The translations under genes were made by a program, and so were the position numbers. The notes beneath the pieces were generated by a model. It saw only the letters and a list, made by a program, of their open reading frames with translations, was not told the origin of the DNA and did no database searches. Below, piece by piece: positions 1-11,400 of a stretch of DNA of 64,000 nt; positions within the stretch are counted from its first letter, which is position 1, and every line of letters starts with the position of its first letter. The DNA comes from Begonia masoniana (Eukaryota; Streptophyta; Magnoliopsida; Cucurbitales; Begoniaceae), in NCBI GenBank assembly GCA_022432975.1, contig CM039502.1:18051453-18115452 (forward strand), written 5' to 3'.

Positions 1-611
1 ACTCCGTCTTCCGGCTGATGTCAGCATAAGTCTTCCGCCCAGTGTATTTATGTCTTCCGGCTGATGTCAGCATAAGTCTTCCGCCCAGTTTAAAACTCCG
101 TCTTCCGGCTGATGTCAGCATAAGTCGTTACCCAAGTCTTCCGCCAGTATAAATATGTCTTCCGGCTGACGTCAGCCCCAGTTTTTCCGCAGTTATATGC
201 TTATATCTTCCGGTTGACGTCATCCATCTTCCGGCTGACGTCATCTCCTCATCCAATCTCAGTTACTGTCTGTGTCTTCCGCCTTCATTTCCTGTTTCCT
301 GCTACTGCCAATTGCACTGTTTCATTTCTCCTTCTGTCATTCATTTTGTAGTCTAGTTTTGAACTGTTTCCTTTTCTCTGTTTTGATTTCCAAATCCCGG
401 AAATGTTTTCCTTCTCTGTTAGCTTTAAGGTTAAGTTTTAAAAGTTCATTCGGTAATGTTTTCTGTCTTTCTCTTTTGTAATTCTGTTTGCCCCCAGTTT
501 AAAAGTTTTATAAATGTTCAAATAATAAATAGTCACCGTTTTCCGTCCACTGTCCCGGAGTGAGGGCTCCGATCTCGGACCCCGATCGGGTTCCGGTTTC
601 GGGTCGTCACA
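1..611 (+). repeat. 3' part of an LTR with short tandem repeats
   Basis: Positions 1-260 hold tandem units of about 35 bp built on CTTCCGGCTGATGTCAGCAT, several with the palindrome TGACGTCA. The segment ends in GGGTCGTCACA at 611, the kind of terminus seen on the chromovirus LTRs here. After it comes sequence that has a second copy at 36,720-37,041. I read it as the right end of an LTR or solo LTR whose left end is outside the window, so no TSD can be tested. Related subterminal arrays occur in the solo LTRs at 18,077-20,229 and 28,484-31,129. No coding content is supported. Confidence 0.6.
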
Positions 612-2449
612 TTTTCAACAGGAAGAAGACCAAAGAGGCGTACATCACTTTCTTGGAGAAAAAGCTGCTGTCTTTCTCCTCTCAATCCATATTTTATATA
701 TTTCTTCATTTTTATTATTTCTATGATCTTCATTTTAGATTTCTTCAATATGATTATTTTGATGAATTTTATAATTATGCGCTAAGATTTCATTTTAGTT
801 AGGAGAAAAAATACTTATTACAAAAATTTTATTGTTTGCTATAATTATTTGTTTTTGTTCCAATAATTTATTATGATGATTATGGTTGAATTCAATTTAT
901 GTCGACGGACAATTTTGATTACACATGTTGTCATATTAAGAATTAGATAAAACTTATGAGATACATAATAAATTATACGAATTAAATTTTACTAAGTTGT
1001 TATTAGAGTTGTTTAACGGGCAGGCTGGCTTGTCAGCCCGCCAGGGATCGAGCCCAATAAGCCGGCTCGGCGGGCCAGGCTCGCGAACCCCCCCCCCCCC
1101 CCCCCCTTTTCCCTTCCCTTCCCTTCCCTTCCCTTCCCTCTCTCTCGCATTTGTCGGAGCCTTCTGTTTTGCAGCAGAGGCGAGAGATGAATATATGATT
1201 ATTCTTCTTTCAGTTTCAGAATAGATGAACGGGGTTTTTAGGTGAAAAAACCTAAAAATCCTAAACGTTCAACAAAAAATCAGGAAAAAATAATCGACTA
1301 ACCTTCGAGATTTCTTAACGAGAAAGGTAGAGCATCTCGAGAGGAATGCAATGGAACTAGTTTTGTCGAAAACGGAGGTCGGACGGTTGAGAAACTCTCT
1401 CCCCTCCCTCGAGGCTCTCTCTCTCTCTCCTCACCCCTCTCTCTTCGCGGTGCCCAGAAACGGAAGAAGGGTTTTTTTCCCTTCTTCTATTCTTTTTATT
1501 TTTTTTTATTTTCTTAATTTAATATTATATTATATACACACACAAACACTCTTGACACTAAATGAGTAATTTTTAACGTCGCTAACTAATTTTTAAATTA
1601 AATAAATAAATATTGTTGACATATAATTATTAATATTTACTATAATTTTAAATGAAATTTTTAAAATATTTATATTATATTAATATAAATTGAAAATATT
1701 TATGTACGATCGGCTCGTTAGGCTCGGCTCGGCTCGTTTAACTCGTGGCTCGCGAGTCGGCTCGGGTTGAAATTTTTTCAAGCTGGCTTGTTAGGCTAGG
1801 CTCGTTAGGCTTGTTAGGCTAGGTGAGCCGGACTACTTTTGGCTCGACTCGGCTCGGCCGGCTCGTTTGTCATCTCTAGTTGTTATCATTCAATTTATAT
1901 GCCTTTGATAATAGGACGTCATTGAGGTTTTTATTATTCTTTCTCTGTCTCTAAATTGAAGAGAAGATTAAAACGAACTACCAAGCAATTCGAAAAAAAA
2001 CCTTTGGTTTTTATAAAATTCTTGTTGTTCGAACGAATGCTGTAGCAATCTGTAACTTCAATAGCAAAATTTACGTAACAAAGAAATTGATCATGACCAA
2101 TATTTTTTATTATCTAACTTTATCATCTCATTGTTTGCACTCTATTTTATTGTTTGAATTTTCGTTTAATTCATATCATCCGATTATCTATTTTAAATTA
2201 ATATTATTTTACTTAGATTTAAAGTTTGATAATTTATCCTTGTGGGTTCGACTCGTACTTATTCTTTATTATTTTGCTAGCAACATGTGCACTTGCATTA
2301 AAATGTGATTTTTTTCACTAACAAGTGCTTGACGTTGTTGTTGGGGATAATTTTGTCAAAAAATTTTATCCCCGTGAAACATTTACAAAAAAAAAAAAAA
2401 TTGACACTTCTTTTTATTTCTTTTTCAGGTACTTCAACGTAAAAGAAAA
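612..2449 (+). repeat. 5' LTR remnant and leader of the outer element
   Basis: AT-rich sequence interrupted by the hAT element at 1,004-1,878. The part before the hAT element matches 36,720-37,041. Near 2,241-2,260 a CTTGTGGGTTCGAC motif resembles one at 59,301-59,320, near the LTR end of the Athila-like element. I could not place the LTR end or a primer-binding site precisely. No gene is supported here. Confidence 0.45.
1004..1878. mobile_element. Non-autonomous hAT transposon (MITE-like)
   Basis: Imperfect terminal inverted repeats start TAGAGTTGTTTAACGGGC on the left and end GCTCGTTTGTCATCTCTA on the right. They are flanked by a perfect 8-bp duplication, GTTGTTAT, at 996-1,003 and 1,879-1,886. 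An 8-bp TSD with TAGAGnTG termini and GGGC/GGCTCG-rich subterminal repeats is typical of plant hAT elements. The 875-bp interior has a C-tract around 1,090-1,107, CT-rich stretches and clustered GGCTCG repeats at 1,710-1,865. It has no transposase frame, so it would need a transposase in trans. Confidence 0.85.
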
Positions 2450-2621
2450 ATGACGTACAACAATTATCAATGGTCATCCGAGCGATTGAATTCAAGACAA
2501 CAAATTGCTAGTAGTCATGAACTTAATGCAATGAGAAGAGATTTGACGGTTCGAGTTTCATTATTTACCCATGTGATTGAGTCGATTAGCATAAGATATG
2601 GACAACAAACATTAAATATTT
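2450..2621 (+). pseudogene. gag fragment of the outer element, cut by the Copia insertion
   Basis: An open stretch begins at ATG 2,450 after a pyrimidine-rich tract ending in AG, and is cut at 2,621 by the Copia LTR. The duplicated TATTT at 2,617-2,621 reappears at 20,509-20,513, where outer-element sequence resumes. About 57 residues are readable. I recognise no domain in this piece alone. Assignment to gag rests on position and on the zinc-knuckle fragment downstream. Confidence 0.4.
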
Positions 2622-2888
2622 TGTTAGGATTAGACGCCTTAATCCACCCGTAACGAACGATTAAGAAAAATTGAAAAAGAAAAATGAGAAAATAATGGAC
2701 ACCGAATTTTAAGTGGAAACCCTAGAAAGGGAAAAAAACCACGAGCAGAGGAGATAATCACTAATATCAAATTCGGTACAATGAGTTTTGCGACTCAAAC
2801 ATCAATATATAGAGAAAACGTAAAACCCTAATATTGATATACGGCCCAACCCGGCCCACTAGAATTTGGGTCACACCAAATTCTAACA
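2622..2888 (-). repeat. 3' LTR of the Copia element
   Basis: A 267-bp LTR, TGTTAGGATTAG...TTCTAACA on the plus strand, closely matching 20,255-20,508. The terminal inverted TGTTAG/CTAACA is intact and TATTT precedes it as TSD. Confidence 0.9.
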
Positions 2889-3320
2889 AACTCCACTTTG
2901 ACACGAATTCCACATGAGAGATCCAATAAGCTACTTGGCCCAACCCAAAGCGAATCCAGAATACTGAACTCTGACAATCTCCACCTTCAATGAAATTCTA
3001 GTGCAAGGAAAAAAATCTACAAAACTCCATTAAAAAAGCTCCTCTACCATATAGGCCCCAGATGGGCCAACTCAGTATCTGATACCGTTCAACTTTAAGC
3101 CCCGCTTAAACTTGAGAGACTTACTTGAGAAAAAATCGCATCTCCTCCTCCATGGTATCACTGAACTATCAGGGTTGTCGCAACAAACTGCATCTGAATA
3201 TGTTGAAGACTCCACACATGAATCTTTATCCTCAAACACATTCAATACATAACCCACAATGTCATCATATCGTCCCGGAGTTTTAACCTGCCACATGGTT
3301 CTGCTTTTGACGATACCATT
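2889..3320 (-). other. Copia 3' region between the gag-protease stop and the 3' LTR
   Basis: Downstream (minus strand) of the TAG at 3,321 the same frame stays open to 3,072, for about 80 codons. I could not assign that tail to a domain. It may be a leftover of the integrase-RT linker or the polyprotein end joined by the deletion that removed pol. The stretch next to the LTR is non-coding and holds the polypurine tract. Confidence 0.4.
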
Positions 3321-4742
3321 CTAACGTGAAACTGAAACTGATAACTGAATATCTGTAATAGGCTGACTCACCGGCTCTGATGTACTCTCAGATCCCAACC
3401 TGAACTTCACCTGAGAACCTGACTTTTTCCGAGTCTTCTCAACCTTTCTCTTAGAAGGGGAATTCACAAACTTTGCAACCTTATTACCCACCACATTGAC
3501 TGTGGAATCCGTGATCTTCGCGTGCATCACATATAATGAGGAGCATTTTTCTCCTCTCGCCACGATCAATGAACCTCTGATAAGCTTCCATTTTCCATCA
3601 CGAAAGGTGTTGCCAAACCTTTCGTCGTCAAGCTTGCCAGTCGAGACCAAATTCTTGCGGATATCTGGGATGTGCTTCACACCTCTCAAAACCAAGGTGT
3701 TGCCGATGCTGGTCTCCAAACGCACGTCTCCCATACCAATGGCTTTTGCAACGCTACCATTTCTCATCCTCACACTTCCATAATCACCCAAAGTGTAGGA
3801 CGTAAAGAAATCTCTCCGCGAAGTGGCATGTATTGAAGCGCCACTATCGATCACCCAACTCGTATCTTGGCAATCAGAATTTACAACATCCTCGTTGTAC
3901 ACACTAAAGGACTCCTCGGTGGCTGTGTCTGCGTCTGCCTCCTCGTCTATGTCACCCTCTTCGAACATCTTTTTCTTTCCTTTGGCATTCAGATTCTCCC
4001 GAAGAAACTTGTGACAAAATTTCTTTATGTGTCCTTTCTTGCCACAATGATAACACTCAAAGTTGGCGTGTTTTCCGGACTTCCTATGACTTCGATTTCT
4101 ATTGGCCGGACCTTTACTTTGACTCCTGCCCCTATTTTCAACATTCAGAGCTGAACCTATTGATGTTTGACCAGAATCAATCTTACAAACCTCCTCAACA
4201 AGAATATGATCCCTCACATCGGTGAATACCAGTTTAGCAGTTCCAACTGAGTTACTAACTGCAGCTCTCATAGGCTCCCAGATATTCGGTAGAGACGCCA
4301 ACAAAATTAGGGCACGAACCTCATCCTCAAAATCAATATCCGCAGATAGCAATTGATTCACAATAGTATTGAACTCATTCAGATACGTTGCGACAAAAGC
4401 ACCATCAATCATCTTCAGATTAAAAATCTTCTTCATAAGAAATACATTATTATTCGCAGACGGTTTCTCGTACATATCAGATAGAGCCTTCATCAGACTC
4501 GCGATGGTCTTCTCCTTCACCACATTGTGAGCAACGCTTTTGGCTAGCGTCAATCGGACGACTCCCAAAACCTGTCTATCAAGGAGATTCCATTCACCGT
4601 CTTCCATCTTCTCTGGTTTCGTACTCAAACGAAGATGAAGTCTTTTCCCGTACAAGTAATCCTCGATTTGCATTTTCCAGAATGCAAAATCCGACCCATC
4701 GAATTTTCTAATAATGTGTCCTGTGCTATCCTCATCTGCCAT
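3321..4742 (-). CDS. Copia gag-protease protein (473 aa), pol deleted
   Basis: The ATG at 4,740-4,742 is preferred; an upstream TTG only lengthens the frame by three codons. In numbering that includes those three, residues about 10-190 form the Copia gag region (UBN2-type, with the usual FDGSDFAFWK start). A C-x2-C-x4-H-x4-C knuckle lies at 233-246 (Cys233, Cys236, His241, Cys246), followed by an acidic stretch. The aspartic protease motif DSGA is at 302-305, with a pre-integrase segment to about 412. Full-length Copia polyproteins continue into integrase and RT. Here the frame passes into a basic Lys/Arg-rich tail and stops at 476. Gag would form particles that package the element's RNA; replication enzymes must come from another copy. 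The frame has no internal stop, unlike the Ty3 copies nearby. Confidence 0.85.
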   Translation of the reverse strand: MADEDSTGHIIRKFDGSDFAFWKMQIEDYLYGKRLHLRLSTKPEKMEDGEWNLLDRQVLGVVRLTLAKSVAHNVVKEKTIASLMKALSDMYEKPSANNNVFLMKKIFNLKMIDGAFVATYLNEFNTIVNQLLSADIDFEDEVRALILLASLPNIWEPMRAAVSNSVGTAKLVFTDVRDHILVEEVCKIDSGQTSIGSALNVENRGRSQSKGPANRNRSHRKSGKHANFECYHCGKKGHIKKFCHKFLRENLNAKGKKKMFEEGDIDEEADADTATEESFSVYNEDVVNSDCQDTSWVIDSGASIHATSRRDFFTSYTLGDYGSVRMRNGSVAKAIGMGDVRLETSIGNTLVLRGVKHIPDIRKNLVSTGKLDDERFGNTFRDGKWKLIRGSLIVARGEKCSSLYVMHAKITDSTVNVVGNKVAKFVNSPSKRKVEKTRKKSGSQVKFRLGSESTSEPVSQPITDIQLSVSVSR

Positions 4743-5054
4743 TGTTATCAATAATCAACACCCAAAATTGATATTTCTAAATCAATTATTCAACTCCAAT
4801 AATCAATCTTCACAATATCAATAAATCTGCCAAATAAATTTTTCGAGCCCAAAAATATCTGAATCAATAACCTTGCCCAAATATTTTCCCAAAAATTGCT
4901 GTCTTTTAAAATCAGAATAAATTCTGCAGAATATTCTGAACCAACAAAAATCGCCCAACAGACAGATAATATCCTGATTAATTATTCAACCCAATAATCA
5001 ATCTTCACAATACCAGTAGATTTGCCCAAAAACGGATAATTTTATTCCCAAAAA
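4743..5054 (-). other. Copia 5' leader, cut by a chromovirus insertion
   Basis: AT-rich leader upstream of the gag ATG, with imperfect repeats of AATAATCAATCTTCACAATA at about 4,797-4,820 and 4,995-5,018. The chromovirus LTR begins at 5,055 after an A-run. The leader's other end is expected near 18,057-18,076 and 20,235-20,254, next to the primer site. Confidence 0.6.
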
Positions 5055-5932
5055 TGTAATACCCGGCTGTACAGAATATTAATATTTTAATATAAATGGC
5101 ATTTTGTTAATATGTCAAATCAAGTCTATTTTGCAAAAAAAAAAAGCGTTATTACGATCCTAGTACTTAATAAGGATTTTAGAAAAATTTTGAGAATTTT
5201 AGGAGTTTAACGCTAATTTTACGATAATTACGTTTATCGTAATATAAAGGATACTTTGGTAAAAATAGTAAACGAGGTCCGAATTACGAACGGACAGTTT
5301 TAATAGAACTCTAGTAATAAGTTAGATTTATTGGCTAAATAAGGAGATTTGGAGAAACCGAATCGATAGACAATTGACGAAACGAATGACGAAACAAATA
5401 GAAAATCGAAGGAATGGCAAAATGATAAATTGCCAAGACAAATTATAATTAAAAACCAAAATCTTCTCTTCTCCTTCACCATTTCCATGGCTTCTCTCTG
5501 GCGAAATTTCCAGGCGACATTTCTCCTCACGGCGACTTCCATTTCCGACGACGATTCCTCCTCTGACGACTTCCGTTCTTTACGATTTCTTCCTCAAACA
5601 CGATCCTAGGTACGATTCTAAGGTTTTAGGAAAGTTTATTTCAATTTTTACGGAGTTTAAACGATTAGGGTTCGTTTAGGGTTTTGGTGAAAAACGCGAT
5701 TTATGGTTAGAAATCCGTAGGGTTATCGTAGTTATGAATATAATAGACGTATTGAACGTTATTGGACGAAGTTAAGTCGATTTGTGAGAAATGTTAAAGT
5801 TTGAGAATTTTAGGGATTTTCGGAAAAACTCGTTAATGGAAATTTTGAGGTATCAAGCGTGGAATGCTCGATAAAATGCTTCAATGAATCAAATTAGGGC
5901 TTTAAGGAATTTCCTTAGTTAAGGTTTCGTTA
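5055..5932 (+). repeat. el3 5' LTR, left part
   Basis: First 878 bp of the el3 LTR, starting TGTAATACCCGG. It holds an AT-rich TATA-like stretch near 5,443-5,456 and a putative first donor CTAG|GTACGA at about 5,607-5,616. The insertion target CGTTA is at 5,928-5,932. The LTR continues at 15,585. Confidence 0.8.
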
Positions 5933-6099
5933 TGTCACGACCCTAATACTGTACCCAATTTCCCGTACTATTTATTTTTTTTTATCCTTATACCAATTTA
6001 AAATAAAACATTAAACAATTAAATAAATAAATTAAAACATATAATCAATCGACTGAACAGAGAGAGGGGGGCAGAATCGACAATTGGCCACCAAAACGA

Positions 6100-6320
6100 A
6101 GGGGCGATCGATCGCCCAAAACAGGTGATCGATCGCCAGTCACCAAAATAGGAGGGGCGAATGTTCGCCCCTCACTAAGGGCGAATGATCGCCCCTTGGC
6201 GATCATTCATCGCCCAGCGATCGCCATTGCCTGGCGATCGCTCGGCAAGCGCTCTGGAATTTCTTCCAGAGCGCAGCATAAAGGGGCGATCGATCGCCAA
6301 CCCCTGGCGATCGATCGCCA
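6100..6320. repeat. GATCGATC palindrome array in the el2 3' LTR
   Basis: Repeated GCGATCGATCGCC-type palindromes with spacer variation, next to an inverted CTCTGGAATTTCTTCCAGAG. The same array is at 13,265-13,500 in the 5' LTR. ORFs that cross it are by-products of the repeat. Confidence 0.8.
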
Positions 6321-6851
6321 ACCTCTCTGGAATTTCTTCCAGAGAGGTTAACTCCTCTCTTTTCCCTTTCTCTTCTCTCTTTTTCTTTCCTTCATCCCTT
6401 GCACATAACTCCTACATACCCTCATAATCTCACCTATTCCACATATATTTACTCATTTCATCAACTTACCCCCAAACCAATTCGAGACACATTTTAACAC
6501 GAAACACGTTTTTACAAAAACAAACTGCATGAATATATTTAAAACCTAAACAAATCCTCCTGTTTTGAAATCATCCATACAGTTATAAAATCAGTTTCTA
6601 AAACATTTCAAAACGCCTATACATTAACCTATCCAGATCCAAACATCCTATAATGTTCTATTTATACAACTATCAATCAAAATCATCCCAAAAACCCCAA
6701 AATCTATACATACGTCCCCACGGGTCAGGTAAGCGTCGACTGCGCAACACACCACCGCAAGCCATCCTCCGTCAACATGCGTCACTCCTCAGGTGGAGGG
6801 ATCTCATCCTCACATGTCTCCTCGTAATCACCTACACCATACAGACATCTA

Positions 6852-6867
6852 TGAGATAAAAATCTCA
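6852..6867 (-). promoter_or_regulatory. Conserved hairpin upstream of the LTR acceptor
   Basis: On the minus strand TGAGAT-TTTT-ATCTCA forms a 6-bp stem about 20 nt before GTAG|GTG. The el2 5' LTR copy is at 14,020-14,035. The stem sequence differs from other LTR families while pairing is kept. Confidence 0.6.
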
Positions 6868-7423
6868 GCAAGCTATCATAAATGTAAAATGCATGCCGTG
6901 CATATGAATTCAGAAATCATGCAGCATTTTTCTTTACTCTGTGGGTGTCACCTAGATCTCAGCCTCCTAACCGGAGAGAGCACATCCAGCGGTCGGACTA
7001 CTCTTTCCAGCTAGAAGAGGGGGGTACACGCTTACAACATGTACAGCCGTGCCTGAGCCCCATCTCGCATGACCTGTAACTGTAAACTGTATGAGTATGT
7101 GTTAAATGCGGTATTGTGACAGACCCCTTTGTGCCTACACAATAGATCAATAGCCCCTCTCCAGGCCCCATTGCCATTTTCTTTAAAACATCGTTCGAAA
7201 ATTCATTTTCTATGTTCTTTTAAAACACGTGATGCATGAACAGTTCAATATAAACATAAACAAACAATCATGTGTACCATCAAGACTGTAAATGCACAAC
7301 TATAAAACAAAGCAACCTAACTACCCAACCAAAACAATTGAATAAGCACGTCTCCAAAACTCCTCGAGACGACCTTGACGTACGGTGTAGGCCAATCGGC
7401 CAGAGAAGATCACGAGAACTTAC

Positions 7424-7468
7424 CTCGTGTCCAAAGCAGCTCAAGCTCCGTCCACGAGCGTTGTTTAC
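7424..7468 (-). other. Putative LTR mini-exon (el2 3' LTR)
   Basis: A 45-nt segment between CTTAG| and |GTAAGT on the minus strand. In the frame that continues into the next putative exon it encodes QRSWTELE, conserved in el3 and in the solo LTR at 26,253. The 5' LTR copy is 14,593-14,637. Confidence 0.5.
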
Positions 7469-8415
7469 CTAAGCAATTTAGAACGTTTATCGTTAAGACG
7501 AATTCAAACTTCTAAATATCCAAATTCAACTAAAACCTTAATTAAAGGATTTTCCTAAAATCTTAATCTAACTAATCGAAGTATTTAAACAACGATTAAC
7601 GCTCGATAGTTTAAAATTTCAATTAACGAGTTTTCCTAAAAACCCGATAATTCTCCAATTTTAACATTTCTGACAAATCACTCTAACTTCGTCCAATAAC
7701 GTTCAATGCGTCCTATACATTCGTAATCTACAAAAATCTATCGATTTCGAACCCTAAATCTCGATTTTTAACAAAACCTTATTCGAAACCCTAATTGTAT
7801 AACCTTGCGAAAACCGAAAACTAACGCTCTAAAACTTTAGAATCATACCTAGAGCGTCGAATAGAGGAGAAAGCGCGAAGAAAACAGAACGATTGGAGGA
7901 CGAACGGAGGTCGGAACGTTGAAGTCGCCGTGAGGGAGGAAGAGAGAAAGCTCTCTGGTGTTCGCGAGGAGAAGAGAAAAAGGAGAAGTGAAGGAGAAGA
8001 AGAAAAACGTTGAGTTAATATAATTTGGTTTGGAAAATTACCAAAATACCCTTAGCTCTAATTTCTATTTTGTTTCATCCTTTGTTTCGTTAATTCTCTA
8101 ACGATTCGGCTTCTCTAAATTTTCTTATTTCACCAATGAGTCATTCTTATTATTTGGGATTTATCAAAACTGTTCGTTCGCAATTCGGACCTCGTTTACT
8201 ATTTTTACTAAAACATCCTTCATATTACGAGAAATGTAATTACTCGGAATATAGCGTCATTACTCCTAAAATTCCCGTAAATTTCTTAAAATTCCTATTA
8301 ATAATTAGGATCATAATGGTGCTTCCTTTTTTCAAAACGAGTTTGATTTGACATATTTATAAAAATACCAATATATATATTATAATATAAAATTCCGTAC
8401 AGACCGGATATTACA

Positions 8416-8432
8416 TTCCACCCACCTTATTT
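8416..8432 (-). promoter_or_regulatory. Polypurine tract of el2
   Basis: On the minus strand AAGGTGGGTGGAA lies directly before the 3' LTR, the usual plus-strand priming site of Ty3 elements. The same sequence precedes the el1 3' LTR at 33,131-33,142. Confidence 0.85.
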
Positions 8433-8476
8433 AGAATTTTGTCCACAAAATTAAATCATACAAACAATTCAGGATA

Positions 8477-11400
8477 TTAAGTCATCATATCCTGTTGTCG
8501 CTCCCACGTAGCTTCTTCCACCTCGTGGTTCTGCCACAAAACTTTAACCAGCGGAATCTCTTTGTTGCGCAATATCTTGATGGAAGACTCCAAAATACGT
8601 ACGGGCCTCTCCTCATAAGTCAAGGTAGGCTGTACCTCGATCTCTGTAGTCTCGACGATATGTGATGGATCGCGTAGGCACTTTCGAAGCATCGATACGT
8701 GATATACATCGTGGATATCCTCCATAGAAGCCGGAAACTGCAGTCTATACGCCAACTTCCCGATCCTCTTCAGAACAGGAAAGGGCCCCACATAACGAGG
8801 GTTTAACTTACCCCTCCTTCCAAATCTCATGATGCCCTTAAACGGAGAAACCTTAAGGTAAACCTCATCGCCTTCTTCAAACTCTAGCTCTCTCCGTCTC
8901 GTGTCAGCATAGCTCTTCTGTCTGCTCTGAGCTACCTCAATACGCTGTCGAATAATGGAAATCTTCTCTGCCGTTTACTGTAGAATCTCTCGACCAACGA
9001 CGCTGGCCTCGCCGACCTCGTCCCAATATAATGGAGACCTACACTTCCGACCATACAAAGCCTCATACGGTGCCATGCCTATGGTAGCCTGGAAGCTGTT
9101 GTTGTACGAGAACTCAATTAGAGGTAAATATCGGCTCCACGAGCCCTGAAACTCCAGCACACAGGCTCTAAGCATATCCTCAAGAATTTGGTTCATCCTC
9201 TCTGTCTGACCATCAGTCTGAGGATGAAATGCCGTGCTGAAATTAAGCTGAGTCCACATAGCTTTGTGCAGACTCTTCCAGAACTTCGATGTAAATCTCG
9301 GATCTCTGTCTGAGACAATCAAAACTGGCACACCGTGCAGTCTGACAATCTCCTGCACATATAGCTCGGCGAGCTGATCCATCGAAGAAGTCATCTTCAC
9401 AGGCAAGAGGTGAGCTGACTTCGTCAATCGGTCCACGATCACCCATACACCATCATGGCCTTTTGTCGTCCTCGGGAGCCCCACAATAAAATCCATGGAG
9501 ATCTACTCCCACTTCCATTCCGAAATCGGCAGTGGCAATAATGTTCCGGCCGGTCTTTGGTGCTCTGCTTTCACCTGTTGACACACTAAACAGGTCTCAA
9601 CGTACTTGGCGACCTCTCTCTTCATATTCGGCCACCAGAAATGTTGCTTCAAATCCCGGTACATCTTAGTACTTCCCGGGTGCACAGAATATGCCAAAGA
9701 ATGTGCATCAGCCAATATCTCTCTCTTCAGCTCCTCGTCGTTAGGCACGTACCACCTATGCCTGAATTTCAGAATACCATCCACTGATAAATGGAAATCT
9801 GACGAGTCTCCCAATGTCATGCTGGATCGAAGCTCCTCACACTCCGTATCGTTCTGCTGAGCCTCACGTATCCGATCCAGAATAGTCGGTCTGAGAGAAA
9901 TGTTGGTGAGCATACTGGACAACTCTGCCACTATCTCAACATCGAACCTCTCAATCTCAGACCGCAGCGTGACTGACATCGCTGCTAGTGAAGGCTGTCT
10001 CGCAGAAGGCACTCTACTCAAGGCATCAGCAACCTTGTTCACCTTTCCTGGGTGGTACTTGATATCAAAATCGTAATCTTTCACAAACTCAAGCCACCTT
10101 CTCTGACGCATATTCAGCTCCTTCTGCATAAATAAATACTTCAAGCTCTTGTGGTCGGAAAATATCTCGCACTGCTGCCCATACAAATAATGTCTCCATA
10201 TCTTCAGTGCGAAGACCACAGCTGCTAACTCAAGGTCGTGCGTAGGGTAATTCTGCTCGTACGGCTTCAGCTGCCGAGAAGCATAAGCAATAACTCTCCC
10301 CTCCTGCATCAATACACAACCGAGTCCAACTCCAGACGCATCACAATAAATACTGAACTTGTCACCTTCAACAGGTAACGCCAATACCGGAGCGGTGGTC
10401 AATCTCTGCTTTAACTCCATAAAACTGCTGTCACAAGCAGCTGACCATATAAATCTTTCATTCTTTCGAGTCAATCTTGAAAGAGGAAGTGCGATTTTTG
10501 AAAATCCCTCTATGAACTTCCGATAATAACCAGCTAATCCGAGAAATCCATGCACCTCTCGTACGTTCTTCGGCTGTGGCCAATCTCTGACCGCCTGAAT
10601 TTTGCTCGGATCCACCGAAACCCCTTCTTCTGATATAATGTGGCCAAGAAAACTGACTCGATCCAGCCAGAACTCGCACTTGGAGAACTTTGGATACAAC
10701 TGGTGCTGGCATAGAATCCTCAGAACTATTCTCAAGTGCTCCTCGTGTTCTTCCTTCGTCTTAGAGTATATTAGAATGTCGTCGATGAAAACCACCACAA
10801 ACTTGTCCAGATACTCCTTGAAGACACGGTTCATCAAGTCCATAAACGCTGCAGGGGCATTAGTAAGTCCAAAAGACATGACAAGGAACTCATAATGCCC
10901 ATACCTCGTTCGGAATGCCGTCTTCGGTATATCATCCTTCCGGACCTTCAACTGATTGTAGCCCGAGCGCAGATCAATCCTCGAAAATACTCGGGCACCT
11001 TGCAGCTGATCAAATAAATCATCGATCCGAGGCAACGGATATTTATTCTTCACCGTCAATTTGTTCAACTCTCTATAATCGATGCACATCATGAGGGTCC
11101 CGTCTTTCTTCTTGACAAACAGAACGGGCGCACCCCAAGGCGAAACACTGGGTGGAATAAATCCTTTCTCTAATAACTCGTCAAGTTGAGTCCTCAACTC
11201 TCTCAACTCAGCTGGTGCCAACCGATACGGGTTTTTAAACCTTGGCGCGGAGTTTGGATAGACATCAATAGTGAATTCAATCTCCCGGTCCGGTGGTAAC
11301 CCGGGAAGATCATCTAGGAATATACCAGAGAACTCTCTGACTATAGGAATGTCACTCGGCTTTACTCCGCTGAGCAACTGAACATCAAATACAGAGGCCA

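Larger units (their letters stand above)
5933..8415 (-). repeat. 3' LTR of el2
   Basis: A 2,483-bp LTR ending (plus strand) GGATATTACA. It holds a GCGATCGATCGC palindrome array at about 6,100-6,320, a branch-site hairpin at 6,852-6,867, a GTAG|GTG acceptor at 6,832/6,831 and the mini-exon at 7,424-7,468 (all minus strand). CTCTGGAA...TTCCAGAG hairpins flank the array. Confidence 0.9.

Noticed and set aside
4743..4751. Start of Copia gag at 4,751
   Set aside because: That codon is TTG; the ATG at 4,742 fits the usual start.
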